Made by a program: the position numbers and the translations under genes. From assembly GCA_037127255.1 (NCBI GenBank), contig JBANSL010000013.1, positions 2,172,188 to 2,236,187 on the forward strand: a stretch of DNA of 64,000 bases, given 5' to 3'. This stretch comes from Persicaria tinctoria (taxonomy: Eukaryota > Streptophyta > Magnoliopsida > Caryophyllales > Polygonaceae). Below, piece after piece: positions 37,019 to 48,858 of the stretch. The notes beneath the pieces are model-generated. The model saw only the letters and a list, made by a program, of their open reading frames with translations. It did no database searches and had not been told where the DNA came from. Position 1 is the first letter of the stretch, and each line of letters opens with the position of its first letter.

Positions 37019-39368
37019 AAGGACAAAACGATCTGGCAGTTCATCCATGAGTTGTGAATTTGTGATCAGTTAAAACGGGGATAATAACATGTCCAAAAGC
37101 ACAACAAGTTGATATGAAGCTCTACAATTAACCTTGATGAATAATTTAAGTAAAAAAAAGATTACTTCAACAGTATATAACCCCAAATAATTAGAATTTG
37201 CAAGTCCAGTCAAGCCCGATGGATAACTAATCAAGATGACTTGAACAAACCGATGAAAACCTGAACAGTTATATATAGCAATGAGATCCTTTGGATTTTT
37301 ATAGGTTATTAAGCATATCTTGAAATGTGCTGAGTTTCGAATCCATGATTTATCAAATTTAAAACAATGATTGGTGTAATCTTCAAGTACAGAACAATTT
37401 GGTGAAACGTATTCCAATATTTCCCATTAGTACTAAGATCAGCCATTAAATGTGGTTTGCCTAAGATTCAACAATGTGACAATGGCCTATAGAAGTAGGA
37501 GCTCAGGAGCATCTTTTACTACCTGAGGTGTATATGACAGTTGAAGTTAAATACCCAATGTAATGACTAATGATGATTGGATGTTATATTCATACAGAGC
37601 ATCTTTTGTCTCATTCTAGAAGTAGAAGCTGATGCTGCATATATGCTTCGTACCACGTATAATGGTATCCAAACATGCCCAAACCAAGTGTGCGATTTCA
37701 AATGCAAAGTAAGGAAGCATATAAAAAAAATGGAAATAGTAGATACAAGAACATCCCCAACATCGTATATTTGTATTATCTAATTATAGTGATATCAATT
37801 ATGGGCAGACATCAGCTGGAGATCGGGGCATGACAGCATTGAGGTTAGCTGTACATATCTTAAAGATAGCTACAACAAAGCAATCTCCATTCCAGAATTT
37901 ATAGTAGTTTACTATAATAATAGTATAACTCAATTTATGTGAATTGTTGACCACGAGGTCCACGACATGGAGCTAAGGCAAGCCTCAACTATAACAAATT
38001 AACAGTGACTTGCTTGACACATCCCAAGGGCTACGGTAGGAAGGAGAACAATCTCAATAGTTAAATCCTACATTTCCCGACTCAATGATTTAAAAATGCT
38101 TTCAAACATGTAAGGTGTTAACCGTCTAATCTTGCATGACAATAGATCAAATGCCACTTGTTTGTCTCCTAAAAAAGATGCCCAGAAAAGATCACATATT
38201 ATTTTCATCTTTTCACCTCTTCTTTTCTGATTTTACTAGCTACTGAAACATGGAGTTAAGGACGTCTTAAAAGACACACGGAATAAGGCAGCAGCCAATG
38301 TGGCAATGTCAATGTATCACATTATTCACCAATCTCAAGATTTGGGTAAAAGGTCTTTGTTCACCTATTCTATGCCCTTTGGTATTTTTATCACAGTCCA
38401 ACAATTCCTCTGATGCTCAATTTTATCATTGAAAATTGAAAACAAAAATGTAAACACTTGTGAAGAATAACAAGTAACACCACACAAGTCACCTCAAGTT
38501 AGCTGGCAGGTTGATTCAATCTCCACCATTCCCAAGCAGAGCTCTAAAAATGATGCTGCAGATTTTTTTTAACATATAAAAATTCAAATGATTCATGGAG
38601 AATCCGAAAAGTCAGTGTTGTATAAAAGTTGATAACTGCACATATATAATAAAAAGTGGCATGTTGTAGAAGTCAAGATGGAGGAGAATGCAAACCTTTC
38701 ATTCTTAACCAATTTCCACCAACCATAGTGCTCAGACAGATCTGTACAGTGATCACATCATCTGACATGATTGCTTTTGATCCGATCTTCCATTTCTGTG
38801 CACTTGTGTTCATTTCCACTAGCCAGCAAGGTAAAAAGCATCTTATTCCACTGCCAAAAAGAACTAAATATATTGCACTTTATATGGAAACGATTTAAAT
38901 TTACAAGCAACACAGGTATCCCTCTTCTGTATTAAATCATAGCTACTGAAGTGGAAAGAATAAAAAAAGAATGTCGTTGCACAATAACTTGAAAATCAAT
39001 GCATTAACTGAAAGAGCTACAGGGACAAACAATGACAACCTGCATTATTATAACTATCTATATTAAGTGCTTCCCATGTTGATACATACTCACTGACGAG
39101 ACAATAACAGTATTTACAAGATAAAATATCAATGGATTAGACTAATAACCCTGACTATATCCCCTTTAACTTCCTGGCTGCTAATACATAAAGTTACTTA
39201 TTTAAGTGCTATTACCAGTTGGGGACTAGCATATGATACTATGGCAAAGAAGTTCCACATGTCGTTTGAAAACATAGGAACACAATGACTGTATGTAGAC
39301 AACTCAACCCATAACACAACCGAATGAAGAGACCCTGATCCAGATGGCCTGTCAATACTCAATATCAT
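37019..39368. other. Convergent 3' intergenic region
   Basis: About 2.3 kb between the ends of the ALMT gene (+) and the HGGG-repeat gene (-). It holds both 3' untranslated regions. No further gene or obvious transposon was recognised. Confidence 0.5.
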
Positions 39369-41281
39369 CTAGCCTGAGCCAAGTATAGAGCTGCCTGTTA
39401 GCATTGCCAGCAAACTTCCTCCGTGAACCCTACCTTCTGGGACTGGAGAAGTGGAGGAACCTTGTCCTGCAGATGCAAAATGATTTTGGTTCATATCATA
39501 ACCACTTGCTTCAACACAATGTGACCTCACATCAATATTCATATCCCCCTCAAACACAGTTTGGATGTCCTCAGTGGAATTAGGAACTTGGAAAATTGGT
39601 CCCAAGGTGATGCCACCATGAATTCGTTTGTCCTGAACCAGGGCACCATGCATTGAGCACAGACCAGTTTTACTCCTAGCAAATGACCCACACAGGCCAT
39701 CAGCAATATTTCCATACTGAGCTCCAGGTTGTCCCCAACAGCATCTCTTTCCTCCTCCATGTGCCTTGCAGAAGTCAGTGCTGCCTTGTGCGCTCTTGCT
39801 GCAACCCTCAAATTTGCATCTTTTTCCACCTCCATGTCGAACACAGAACTCTGTTCTTCCCCTTGCACTTTTCGTACATTCAGGCATAGCACATCTTTTC
39901 CCACCTCCATGTGCAACGCAGAAAGATGTTCCTCCATGAACACTTTTTGGGCATCCAGGAAAAGAACACCTCTTCCCTCCACCATGGCCCTTGCAAAAAG
40001 GTGTACTACCTTCAGCACCTTTTGAGCACCCTTCAAAAGTGCACCTTTTCCCCCCACCATGAGCCTTGCAGAACATCGTGCCCCCTTGAGCCCCTTTGGC
40101 ACACATTGCATATTGGCAGCGGCGTCCACCTCCATGTGATATGCAGAGTCCAGAAAGACCTTCTGCACTTCTGGAGCAGTTCTCCCTCTGGCATCTCTTG
40201 CCACCACCATGTCGGATGCATAACCCAGACTTCCCTCTGGCCGCCTTGGTGCAACCATCATGACCACATCTGCGGCCACCACCATGAGCAATACAAAACT
40301 CTGTGCGTCCTTCAGCACTCTTTGTACAACCTAGGAATTGACACCTTCGTCCGCCTCCATGGGCCTTGCAGAAGGCAGTTTTCCCCTCAGCTCCTTTGTC
40401 ACATCCTGGCCTCTGGCATCTCCTACCACCTCCATGGGCTATACAGAGACCAGTGGAACCTCTTGCTCCCTTCGAACAACCTGTAAACTTGCACAATTTT
40501 GAACTAATACCGCGCTGCGTCTGTATTATCCCAGAAGTACAGGTGACTGAGCTTTTTGGTGCTGTTGTTGTGCTTGCTGAGAGGCCTGGACCAAAAGAGG
40601 ATGAAACAATTCTTTTAGGAACTGGCTTGGACAAGAAATCTGATTCACTCATCTTAGGTGCATGAAATGAAGCAAAAAAGTATCATTTTTACCAAGTGAT
40701 GGAGGAGATTCGTGATCAAATTGGGTTCCCCCAACCCCCAAAGACTCCTCTATGTCAATTTGCATCATAGGTGAAACTTGATGGACACTAGTAATATCGG
40801 ATTCAGAAGGTCTAGTCGAGAGACTCAATTCCACGCCAACTTTCATCATTGCACTTCGTGGTTCCAAATTTGAAGCAGCAACCTTTTTAGAGGTGAGTGA
40901 TTTTTCACTGCCAAGGTGGAGAGAGAATTCCAGATCCAGATCCACTGATGACTCTTCTTCAATTTCTTTGGCAAAAGAAATTGGAGTGCAAGCACTTTCC
41001 GAGCTGCCTTTGCTTTCTGATGAACTAGAAGAATGGTAAACAACACCAAAACCGAATGAGCTTTTAGATTTTTGACCCATGTTTCCATCAATACAGCCCC
41101 ATTTCCGCTTAATACCCTTGGAGATGTGGAAATGAGGATCAGTAGAACCAAAAGAATCCAATCTTAAGATTGTATCTACATGATCATCAGAACCATGTCT
41201 TTGCAATAAACCACCAAGATTCTGTAATGCATTTAAAGAGCTGTTTGCGGAAAAGCCCATACCTGAGAACCTAGAATCCAT
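39369..41281 (-). CDS. Cys/HGGG-repeat protein (loricrin-like, WRKY19-like), with apparent 1-nt frameshift
   Basis: Homologues in other plants are annotated as loricrin-like or 'probable WRKY transcription factor 19' although they lack a WRKY domain, and their function is not established. The N-terminal frame (41281 to about 40680) starts MDSRFSGMGF and contains low-complexity Ser and Glu stretches. The second frame (to 39369) has ten 25-residue repeats of the form C-x4-C-x10-C-x2-HGGG[KR]R, for example GCTKSAEGRTEFCIAHGGGR, plus a degenerate eleventh. The spacing suggests metal binding. The frames meet at a run of six A (40674-40679, T on the coding strand). One more T there would join them into a 637-residue protein, close to the length expected for the family. 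No plausible intron fits. It is either a base-calling error or a true disabling indel. Confidence 0.75.
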
Positions 41282-41299
41282 TATCCAAAAGAATTGAAT

Positions 41300-43215
41300 A
41301 CTGTCAAGCACAAATCTGAGCCAAATGTACCTGTCTGCCTGACTTCCGGGGATTAATATTATCTACAAACCTAAACTACAGTTAGAATTCTGCACAACGG
41401 GAAGCACCGCCTCCACTAACAAATCCTGAAGTATCACAGCGATCCATTTATACAGAACAAGTGGAATGGAGAAATCCTGTTCTCAATCTGGAATGGTGCA
41501 ATCACAACACCAGTCCTGTTTCATAATCAAAAGGAAAAGAAAGATCAAGAACCAGGGTATGACTATTAAATCCACCCCTCCGTATTCCGGGTAAAAATAT
41601 GAACCAAATAACAAAAGCATCTTTGACATTAATAATTAAAATAACAAGCTAGCACAAGAATGAAATTGTACAACCAAAATTAAACTGTGACAACACATGA
41701 ATGGATCTTTGTAAACAGAGTCAAAAGACTATCAAACAAATGTATCAACCATCAAGGCTATCAATGATGACTATTAATTGAAGACAGAAACTTCTCTGGT
41801 GCTCTTCGGTAAAACACTTTGGCACAAGATATAGAGGGAACAACTTAATGTAATACAGCTAGTGAACTTTAAAAAATGAAGTATAAATGTGATTGACTAA
41901 ATACAACAGTGAGCTTTAATAAATGAAGTCTAAAAGGGATCATCACTTTTTTGTAATAATTCCATCTCATAAAAAGCATGAGAATCTGATCCTTTCTACC
42001 ATTCTCTTAGACTAGTACCAGCAAATGAAGCTCCAACTTGTTATTTTCTATCGCATGTTGAAAAGCTCCATCACCTAAAGTAGCTACGAAACCCAGAAAG
42101 ACGATCATGCTGCTAATGGTGCAAGGACGAAAGCAATATTAGTAGCACACGATCAAAGTTGCATACAAACTTAAATATGAAATTGGCCCATCATATACAC
42201 AGCTCCAAGAGGTGCTCACTAGGGCATTGATTTCAGGGCCAAATCCAACTTAAAACTAAGATCTGAAACTCTGCGGATATGGTGCAATTATTCTGTCACA
42301 TATCGTAAACCGTTTCTAATTCATAGGATCTGAAAATATACTTTGAAGATTGTCCATATGTTCCTTAAAAATAGCATGTATACACTCACAGCTTATTTGT
42401 AACATAAAAAGCTAGCATCATCCAAAACCAAAATTTTCAGTTCATAAATGACAGAAATCAGTTTCATGCCAGGGTGATACTGGATAGCATAAGGAAAAAA
42501 TATTACAGCATAAACATATATTAACACAAAAAACATTTAAAACATACAAGTAAGGTAGATCTGGACCAGACAAACACAGCCAAGAAGATTACTGCAATTT
42601 TAATCACGAATCCAAAGCACAACCACCAAGAGCAGCTTATGAATCAATAGCAAAACGAAGTCTCAAAAGTCAGTCGAGTACACAGCCCTACAACTAATGG
42701 TAAGAATTTAGCCTATAAGTGAAAACTGAATTTCTTCACACCTAGGACGAAATGCAACGGGAATAATCCCGAACTCATATTCAATGAGATCTAAAGAATG
42801 ATCAAAAGAAACTCAAAACGAACACCAGAGAAGCTATTCTCAAAGAAAACAAGTGAAAATCAATCATCAACTCGGAAACGAAGAAAACAAGTGAAAATCA
42901 ATCTTCACCTCGGAAATTGAGCAGATAGAATAACTGAAAACCAAATTCAGAAGCTATCCTCAAAATCAGCAAAAAAAAAAAGGGGAGAGATCAGCAAGTG
43001 CACATGAACAGCTCAGCAGCCGCGAGTGACAAGTAGCAGGCAGAAGAATCCATAGAAAAAACAAAAGCGAGAAAACAAATTTACCTAAAAACAACGACGA
43101 GCTCATCGAAGTCCGAGCGTGCAGTGCAGTGCAGAGAGAGAGAGAGGTGGGGGGAGGGAGATGAGATGGGGAGAGGAGAAAGAAGGGAGGTGGGAGGTGG
43201 GGGGCGGGGGGAGTA
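41300..43215 (-). other. 5' untranslated exon and leader intron of the HGGG-repeat gene
   Basis: A donor TTTTTAG|GTAAAT at 43085/43084 and an acceptor TTGACAG near 41302/41301 frame an intron of about 1.78 kb. The exon to its right (about 43085-43215) is CT-rich with a (GA)n tract near 43134-43146, as in many plant leaders. Only short open frames occur in the intron. Confidence 0.5.
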
Positions 43216-43255
43216 TAAATTGGAGTAAAATATAAAGCAGAAGAGTACAAATCAC

Positions 43256-43602
43256 CTACAACCTTTCATACACCCCTAGGTGTGACACAAAATTATTTAT
43301 TTTAAATATTTATGATAAAAAAAATTCAAAAAAATATATTTATATTACAAATAACTAATTATATATATTTGGATAATTTTTTCATGAAAAAACATATTTT
43401 GAAAAATATTAAAATTGAAAAGACGAGGATTTGATAATAATAATTTTAATATTTTTTTTAAATATGTTTTTCATGAAAAAATTATACAAATATATATGAT
43501 TAGTTATTTGTAACATAAATATATTTTTTTAAATTTTTTTTATCATAGATATTTAATCCAATTAATTTTATGTTGCATGGAAGGGTGTATATAGGGTTGT
43601 AG
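43256..43602. mobile_element. MITE next to the HGGG-repeat gene promoter
   Basis: The ends CTACAACCTTTCATACACCC and, reversed, CTACAACCCTATATACACCC are inverted repeats. The halves pair over most of their length (TTACAAATAACTAAT against ATTAGTTATTTGTAA). It would form a 340-base hairpin. No target duplication is obvious. It lies within about 50 bases of the likely transcription start of the gene to its left. Confidence 0.75.
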
Positions 43603-44315
43603 AGGATTTTCACCCAAAGCAGAGGCGAGTCGGAGTGGACCTGGACCATCAAAATTAGGGTTGTGGAATTTTGCCGGCTTTGGAGAGAAGGTACATTCCC
43701 GCGCATGTTAGCATATGCCGTCGCGCACGGTAGTCAATGATGTGGGAGGACCCCTGCCCCAATTCCCTGCACCACAAGTCCCACAAAATTATTAACTCTT
43801 AAATTAATATTAAAAAAATATATTTAGCTTCTCCAGGATTACTACTACAACATAGTATTTGAGAATTATTATAATTTTTGTAGGTTGATTTTTTGAGATT
43901 TTTTTTTCAAATATGTTATAATAATAATATATAAGCTAACTATATTATTTTTAAAAAAATAATACGGAGTATTAATTTAATGGTTAAATAATTTTGTGGA
44001 GTAGGGTTGTGGGACATAAAATTAACATGGGGCATAGGAAATGCACTAGGGAGCAGGGGATTATGGGGTCAACTGTTAGAGATTGTTTGGATCAAATTAT
44101 TAAAATATAATCTATTTTATGGTTTTTAAAAAACGTGTAAAATCTAATAAAAAAAACTTGATTTGTTGAATGGAGGGAGTATGTTATAATGCAATACCTA
44201 CCTTATGAGTCATAATTAATAGCTATCCAAGCACACCCTCAACTCTGTAGCTTATTCATAATGTGGAAATGTGTATTTTTTGACATCTTTTACTTTATTG
44301 GTTGTTTACATTTGA

Positions 44316-44316
<1 letters not shown>
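43603..44316. other. Intergenic region with a MITE end
   Basis: No gene is seen. A GAATGGAGGGAGTATG end at about 44173 is the right end of a decayed Stowaway element. Confidence 0.45.

Positions 44317-44369
<53 letters not shown>
44317..44369. repeat. (TA)n microsatellite
   Basis: An uninterrupted run of about 26 TA units. Confidence 0.95.
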
Positions 44370-44373
<4 letters not shown>

Positions 44374-44449
44374 ATAGTATATACCGGTGAGAAGGAAAGA
44401 AGTGATTTAATTGGTCGAAACGGATCTAATTTTTATTTATAAAAAAAAG

Positions 44450-45190
44450 CCTCACGCGCTTTCCATTCCTCTCCTCTCCCACACCTGCTGCCTTCCCTGC
44501 CCTCGAATTCTCAATACCGGAATCCCTCCCGCGTCGCCATCGTCTCCCTCTACTCCTCTTCTCCCTCCATGCTCCCGATCTCCGCTCTGAAAAGTAGGGG
44601 CTTCGCTTCCGTCGGTCCTCGCACCGACAGAAAAACGACGCTTCACCATCTCCGAGCATCCGTCCTCGTCAGTCTTCCGGTGGCCTAGCGTTGCAGCAAC
44701 CGCGATGGTCAGATTCGTAGCAAACGAATCTCGTTCAGTCCTTCGCCACTTCTCGCTCCGAGCCCGCCACTGCGCCGCACCTCCGATCGAGAGCGTCGCC
44801 GTCGTGCTCCCACAATCAGATCTCGTCCTCTCGCCCTTCTCGCTCCCACAATCGCTCCCTTCTCGGATCTCATCCCCTCGCTGCCACAATCGTCGTCGAT
44901 GTCGATGCCCGTGTTTACTGTACGAAGAACCGATGTCGGCGAGCTGAACACCTTGCCTCTCCCTCCATTCGTTCAGATCTGCAAGCTAGGGTCGCTCCTT
45001 CCCTCTCGCCGCCGCTGCTTTGAGTGCGAAGCTTACCGTCGGAGGGGGTGGGAGACTCGCACTTGGCGGCGAGATCGACAACGGGAAGCGAGGACGGAGA
45101 CAACGGTGAGACAGAGGACAACGGTGATAGCGATTAGCTTTGGTGAAGCAGAAGGGGGTGGAGCAACCATGAAGAATTTCCGATTTTAAG
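44450..45190. other. GC-rich island with open frames on both strands
   Basis: The base composition changes sharply here from the AT-rich surroundings. Arg- and Ser-rich open frames run on both strands (80-145 codons), none matching a family I know. Codon bias is not convincing for either strand. It ends where the tandem repeats at 45222 begin. It may be the internal part of an unclassified transposon or a captured gene piece. Confidence 0.4.
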
Positions 45191-45221
45191 ATTTTAAGAT
45201 TTGCAATTAGCTCTTTGATTG

Positions 45222-45310
45222 CAAATGTAAAATTTAATTTGGTTCCAATTGCTCTGCAAATGATTTGCAAATGTAAAATTTAATTTGGTTCCAATTGCTC
45301 TGCAAATGTA
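45222..45310. repeat. Direct duplication of about 44-47 bases
   Basis: GCAAATGTAAAATTTAATTT and the following GGTTCCAATTGCTCT occur twice in succession. Confidence 0.85.
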
Positions 45311-45404
45311 AGATTTCGATTAGCTCTGGTTTGACTAAGACGCAAATAATATATTTTTCACTATGTTTAATTAAAGTGGTTAAGTGATTTTATACCAATT
45401 GATT

Positions 45405-46205
45405 CAGGGTCTTAATACTAAGTGGTTCAGTGATTTATACCGAGTGGTTCAGGGGTTTATACCAAGTGTGGTTCAGGGACCGAATAGAGTGTGGTTCAAT
45501 GACCGAATAGAGAGTGTTTCAGTGACCGAATAGCGTGTGGTTCAGTGACCGAATAGAGAGTGGTTCAGTGACCGAATTGAGTGTAGTAGGGACCGAATAG
45601 AGTGTGGTTTAGTGACCGAATAGAGTGTGATTCAGTGACCGAATAGAGAGTGGTTCAGCGACCGAATAGAGAGTGGTTCAGTGACCGAATAGAGTGTAGT
45701 AGGGATCGAATAGAGTGTGGGTTAGTGACCGAATAGAGTGTGGTTCAGTGACCGAATAGAGAGTGGTTCAGTGACCGAATAGAGAGTGGTTCAGTGACCG
45801 AATAAAGTGTGGTTTGGTGATGAATAGAGAGTGGTTCAGTGACCGAATAAAGTGTGGTTCAGTGACCGAATAGAGTGTGGTTCAGTGACCGAATAGAGTG
45901 TAGTAGGGACCGAATAGAGTGTGGTTTAGTGACCGAATAGAGTGTAGTAGTGACCGAATGGAGTGTGGTTCAGTGACCGAATAGAGAGTGGTTCAGTGAC
46001 CGAATAGAGTGTAGTAGGGACCGAATAGAGTGTGGTTTAGTGACCGAATAGAGTATAGTAGTGACCGAATAGAGTGTGGTTCAGTGACCGAATAGAGAGT
46101 GGTTCAGTGACCGAATAAAGTGTGGTTTGGTGACCGAATAGAGAGTGGTTCAGTGACCTAATAAAGTGTGGTTCAGTGATCGAATAGAGTGTGGTTCAGT
46201 GCAAA
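45405..46205. repeat. Minisatellite, unit about 22-23 bases
   Basis: About 35 copies of GACCGAATAGAGTGTGGTTC plus AGT. Variants include AGAGAGTGG for AGAGTGTGG, GTGTAGTAGG for GTGTGGTTCAG, and AATAAAG for AATAGAG. Variant order is partly periodic, which suggests unequal crossing-over of multi-unit blocks. The unit length is not a multiple of three and no reading frame spans it. It begins with degenerate units at about 45405 and ends near 46205. Confidence 0.95.
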
Positions 46206-46598
46206 TTTACAATTATTAAATAGTAGTGGTTCATGAAATAAAGAGTAGTGATTCATTAAATAAATAGTATTGTTTTATAAACCATTTTATTTTAAAAACA
46301 AATAAATAATTAATTAAAAAAATAAACATTAAAATAAAATAAAAGACGAATGAAAATTAAACAATAAACATTAAAAGAAAATAAAAGAAGAATGTTTCAT
46401 CATATTTAATTAATTAATTTATATGAAAATATTTTAATTAGAATTAGAATATATTTAAATCGGTATCGTAATGTATGATTAATAAATTTATGTGAAAACA
46501 TTTTAATTATAATTAGAAAAATATATATATTAAAAGTTGTAAAATCGATTTTGAAAGTAGTAAATACCTTTAGATGCTATTAATGACAAGGTGTACTA

Positions 46599-46666
46599 CT
46601 TGGCAAAATGGTTGAGGCGCTGTGTAAGTGTAGCAAGTGTCCGTGTTCGATCCCCAGCGCTGGCGT
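46599..46666 (+). repeat. tRNA-like Pol III promoter pair (SINE head or tRNA pseudogene)
   Basis: TTGGCAAAATGGTTGAGGCG resembles an A box (TGGCNNAGTGG form) and GTTCGATCCC, 36 bases later, is a good B box (GTTCGANTCC). The pair is spaced as in tRNA-derived SINEs. The folded cloverleaf is not complete, so a working tRNA is unlikely. Confidence 0.5.
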
Positions 46667-46761
46667 TTTTAATTAATTTGGGTAGGCGCGTGTGGTGCAA
46701 GCGCGGGTGGTGCGACTGGGCCTCAAAATGTGAATGCGAGAACGGGCTGGGATGGGCGCGC

Positions 46762-47002
46762 GCCCCACACACGTGGACCAATGGGATTTTTTTTTTAATA
46801 CACGTGGACCAATAAGAATGCTTCTTTTCTTCTCATTATTGGAGGTGTGTGTACCCGAACCTGACCCTATATATATATATATGCCCCACACACGTGGACC
46901 AATGGGATTTTTTTTTTAATACACGTGGACCAATAAGAATGCTTCTTTCTTTCTCATTATTGGAGGTGTGTATACCCGAACCTGACCCTATATATATATA
47001 TA
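46762..47002. repeat. Tandem duplication, 121-base period
   Basis: The segment starting GCCCCACACACGTGGACCAA at 46762 repeats from 46883 with about three differences. Each copy ends in a short (TA)n run. The high identity points to a recent event. Confidence 0.9.
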
Positions 47003-47229
47003 ATTTGTAAATTTGATTATACCACTCTCATATGTATAAAGTACTTTTACTCTAAAAAAATATCTTCAAACCTTTTGGTAACTACAGTGTCTTTGGATCA
47101 TTCATTTGTGTAATGTTGATACCTCAATGTAGAGGAAAAGGTGTGTGTTTGTTGATTTGCAAATAGAGAAAACTATTCTAATTTAAAGACTTTGTCAACT
47201 CCTTCGTCGTTTAGTATCACTAAGAATAC
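47003..47229. other. Short intergenic spacer
   Basis: No feature was recognised. Confidence 0.4.
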
Positions 47230-47232
47230 TAA

Positions 47233-48138
47233 GGGCTTGTTTGGGATGGGTATATAGATATAGGCTATGGGTATAGAAATCCCAATATCTATATACCATG
47301 TTTGGTATATTTATCCAAATTAGTATATGGATATCAATCCTATATCTCCAATATACTAATTCTACTGTTTTCTCCCTTTTGGATATCTGGCAAAATTGGG
47401 CAGTATAGGAGTGGCGTTACTTCTCCTTCTCCTCCTCCTCCTCCTCCTCCTGTTCGATTGCATCTTTTCTTCTCTTCACCTTCGATTTTTGTTCGAATTA
47501 GGGTTGTTCGATTACATCTCTTCTTCGGTTTGCCATTGCATTCGAATTAGGGCTGCATTTCGAAAATTTCTAGATGAATTAGGCTTCTGTTCGAAACTAA
47601 CATATGCCTTCAAATTTTGCTTTTGTTCGAATTAGGGCTTTCTCTACAACTTTTTCTTCAGTTCGAAACTTCAGGATCGTCATTGTTGCTGTTCGAATTT
47701 TGCTTCGGTTCGAATTAGGGCTTTCTTTATGAATTATTGCTGTTGTTGGAAATTTTTTCCCTAATTAGGGCGCATTCTGTTCGAATTAATGCTACTGTAT
47801 GAATTGTTGGAATTCTGTTCGAATTGTTGGAATTGTTCGAATTGCTGCTGTATGAATTATTTTTGTCAGGATTTACACCAATTGCTCTTGAATTAAGATT
47901 GTATTCGAATTTAGGTTTGAAAATTAGGGTTCAAAGATTAGGGATTCCCTAATTTTTATTACATTTTTTTTATAATTCTGATATCTATATACCTCTGATA
48001 TCTATATACCCTTACCAAACAAAAGATATAAGATATAGATATCAATCACATACCCATACCCAATATCGATAGCTTGATATCTATATCTCATACCCATAGC
48101 TTATATCATATATCTATATACCCTTTCCAAACGGGCCC
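47233..48138. mobile_element. PIF/Harbinger-type element, non-autonomous
   Basis: The left end GGGCTTGTTTGGGATGGGTA and the right end, reversed, GGGCCCGTTTGGAAAGGGTA are inverted repeats continuing into TATAGATATA. TAA flanks both sides (47230-47232, 48139-48141). The interior holds a (CTC)n run near 47417-47450 and many repeats of TTCGAATTAGGGCT, with no long frame. Confidence 0.85.
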
Positions 48139-48141
48139 TAA

Positions 48142-48849
48142 AGTATACCCCGTAGGGTTTTATTTGGGTCTCTCATTTACAGTTGAAAGTGTTTTAATAT
48201 TATCCAAATCACTTATTAACTCAATCGATAGAGCGATATATATTTACAATTTTTGTGAAGAATTGATTAATAAGAGTATCAATATTTATATATTGATAAA
48301 AATTTGTTCGAAATTAAACACTATTTCACTTTCTTTGTATGCATGTTTGGATGAATTTATAAATAACATATACCCTCTCAAAATATTACAATTTATAAAT
48401 AACATATATATACCCTCTTAAAATGTTATACTTCTTTCAAAATATACCCTTTCAATATCCAGTTGGAAAATTAGATATCAGCGGAATTTTAAAAACTATT
48501 TTTTAATATTTGATTTGGGATCTCATGCATAAATAGATATGAACATATAGAAAGGAAATGTCGTACCTTACTTATGCGGAACCTTTGGAGAAGAGAGTAC
48601 TTATCAAGCACGGCTCCTACTTGGCCGGTCCACATGAGCATGAGATTGGATCTTCATAACTCGTTTGCTAGAACGAACGATTAAAATATTGCAACTCACA
48701 CTCTACTTGTGTTAGGGAGCTAGGTTAGTGGTTTTTTGTGGGATATGACCGAAGAGGAGATACACAATGCCAAAACTCGATTAAAACATATTCTCAAATC
48801 TCAATATATAAGTCTCCTTATAGTACATAAACTAGGTCAAACTTATTTC
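48142..48849. other. Intergenic region
   Basis: No gene was recognised. The sequence is AT-rich, with ACATATACCCTCTTAAAAT-type words duplicated near 48367 and 48402. Confidence 0.45.
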
Positions 48850-48858
48850 CAATAAGCG

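Noticed and set aside
39911..40486. 191-codon plus-strand Cys/His-rich frame
   Set aside because: It is the reverse complement of the HGGG repeats, whose regular 75-base period keeps several frames open.
40649..40720. Intron joining the two frames of the HGGG-repeat gene
   Set aside because: The only GT-AG pair spans about 40 bases, too short for a plant intron, and splicing it would lead into a stop.
46599..46666. Working tRNA gene
   Set aside because: The B box is good, but no complete acceptor stem or anticodon arm can be drawn.
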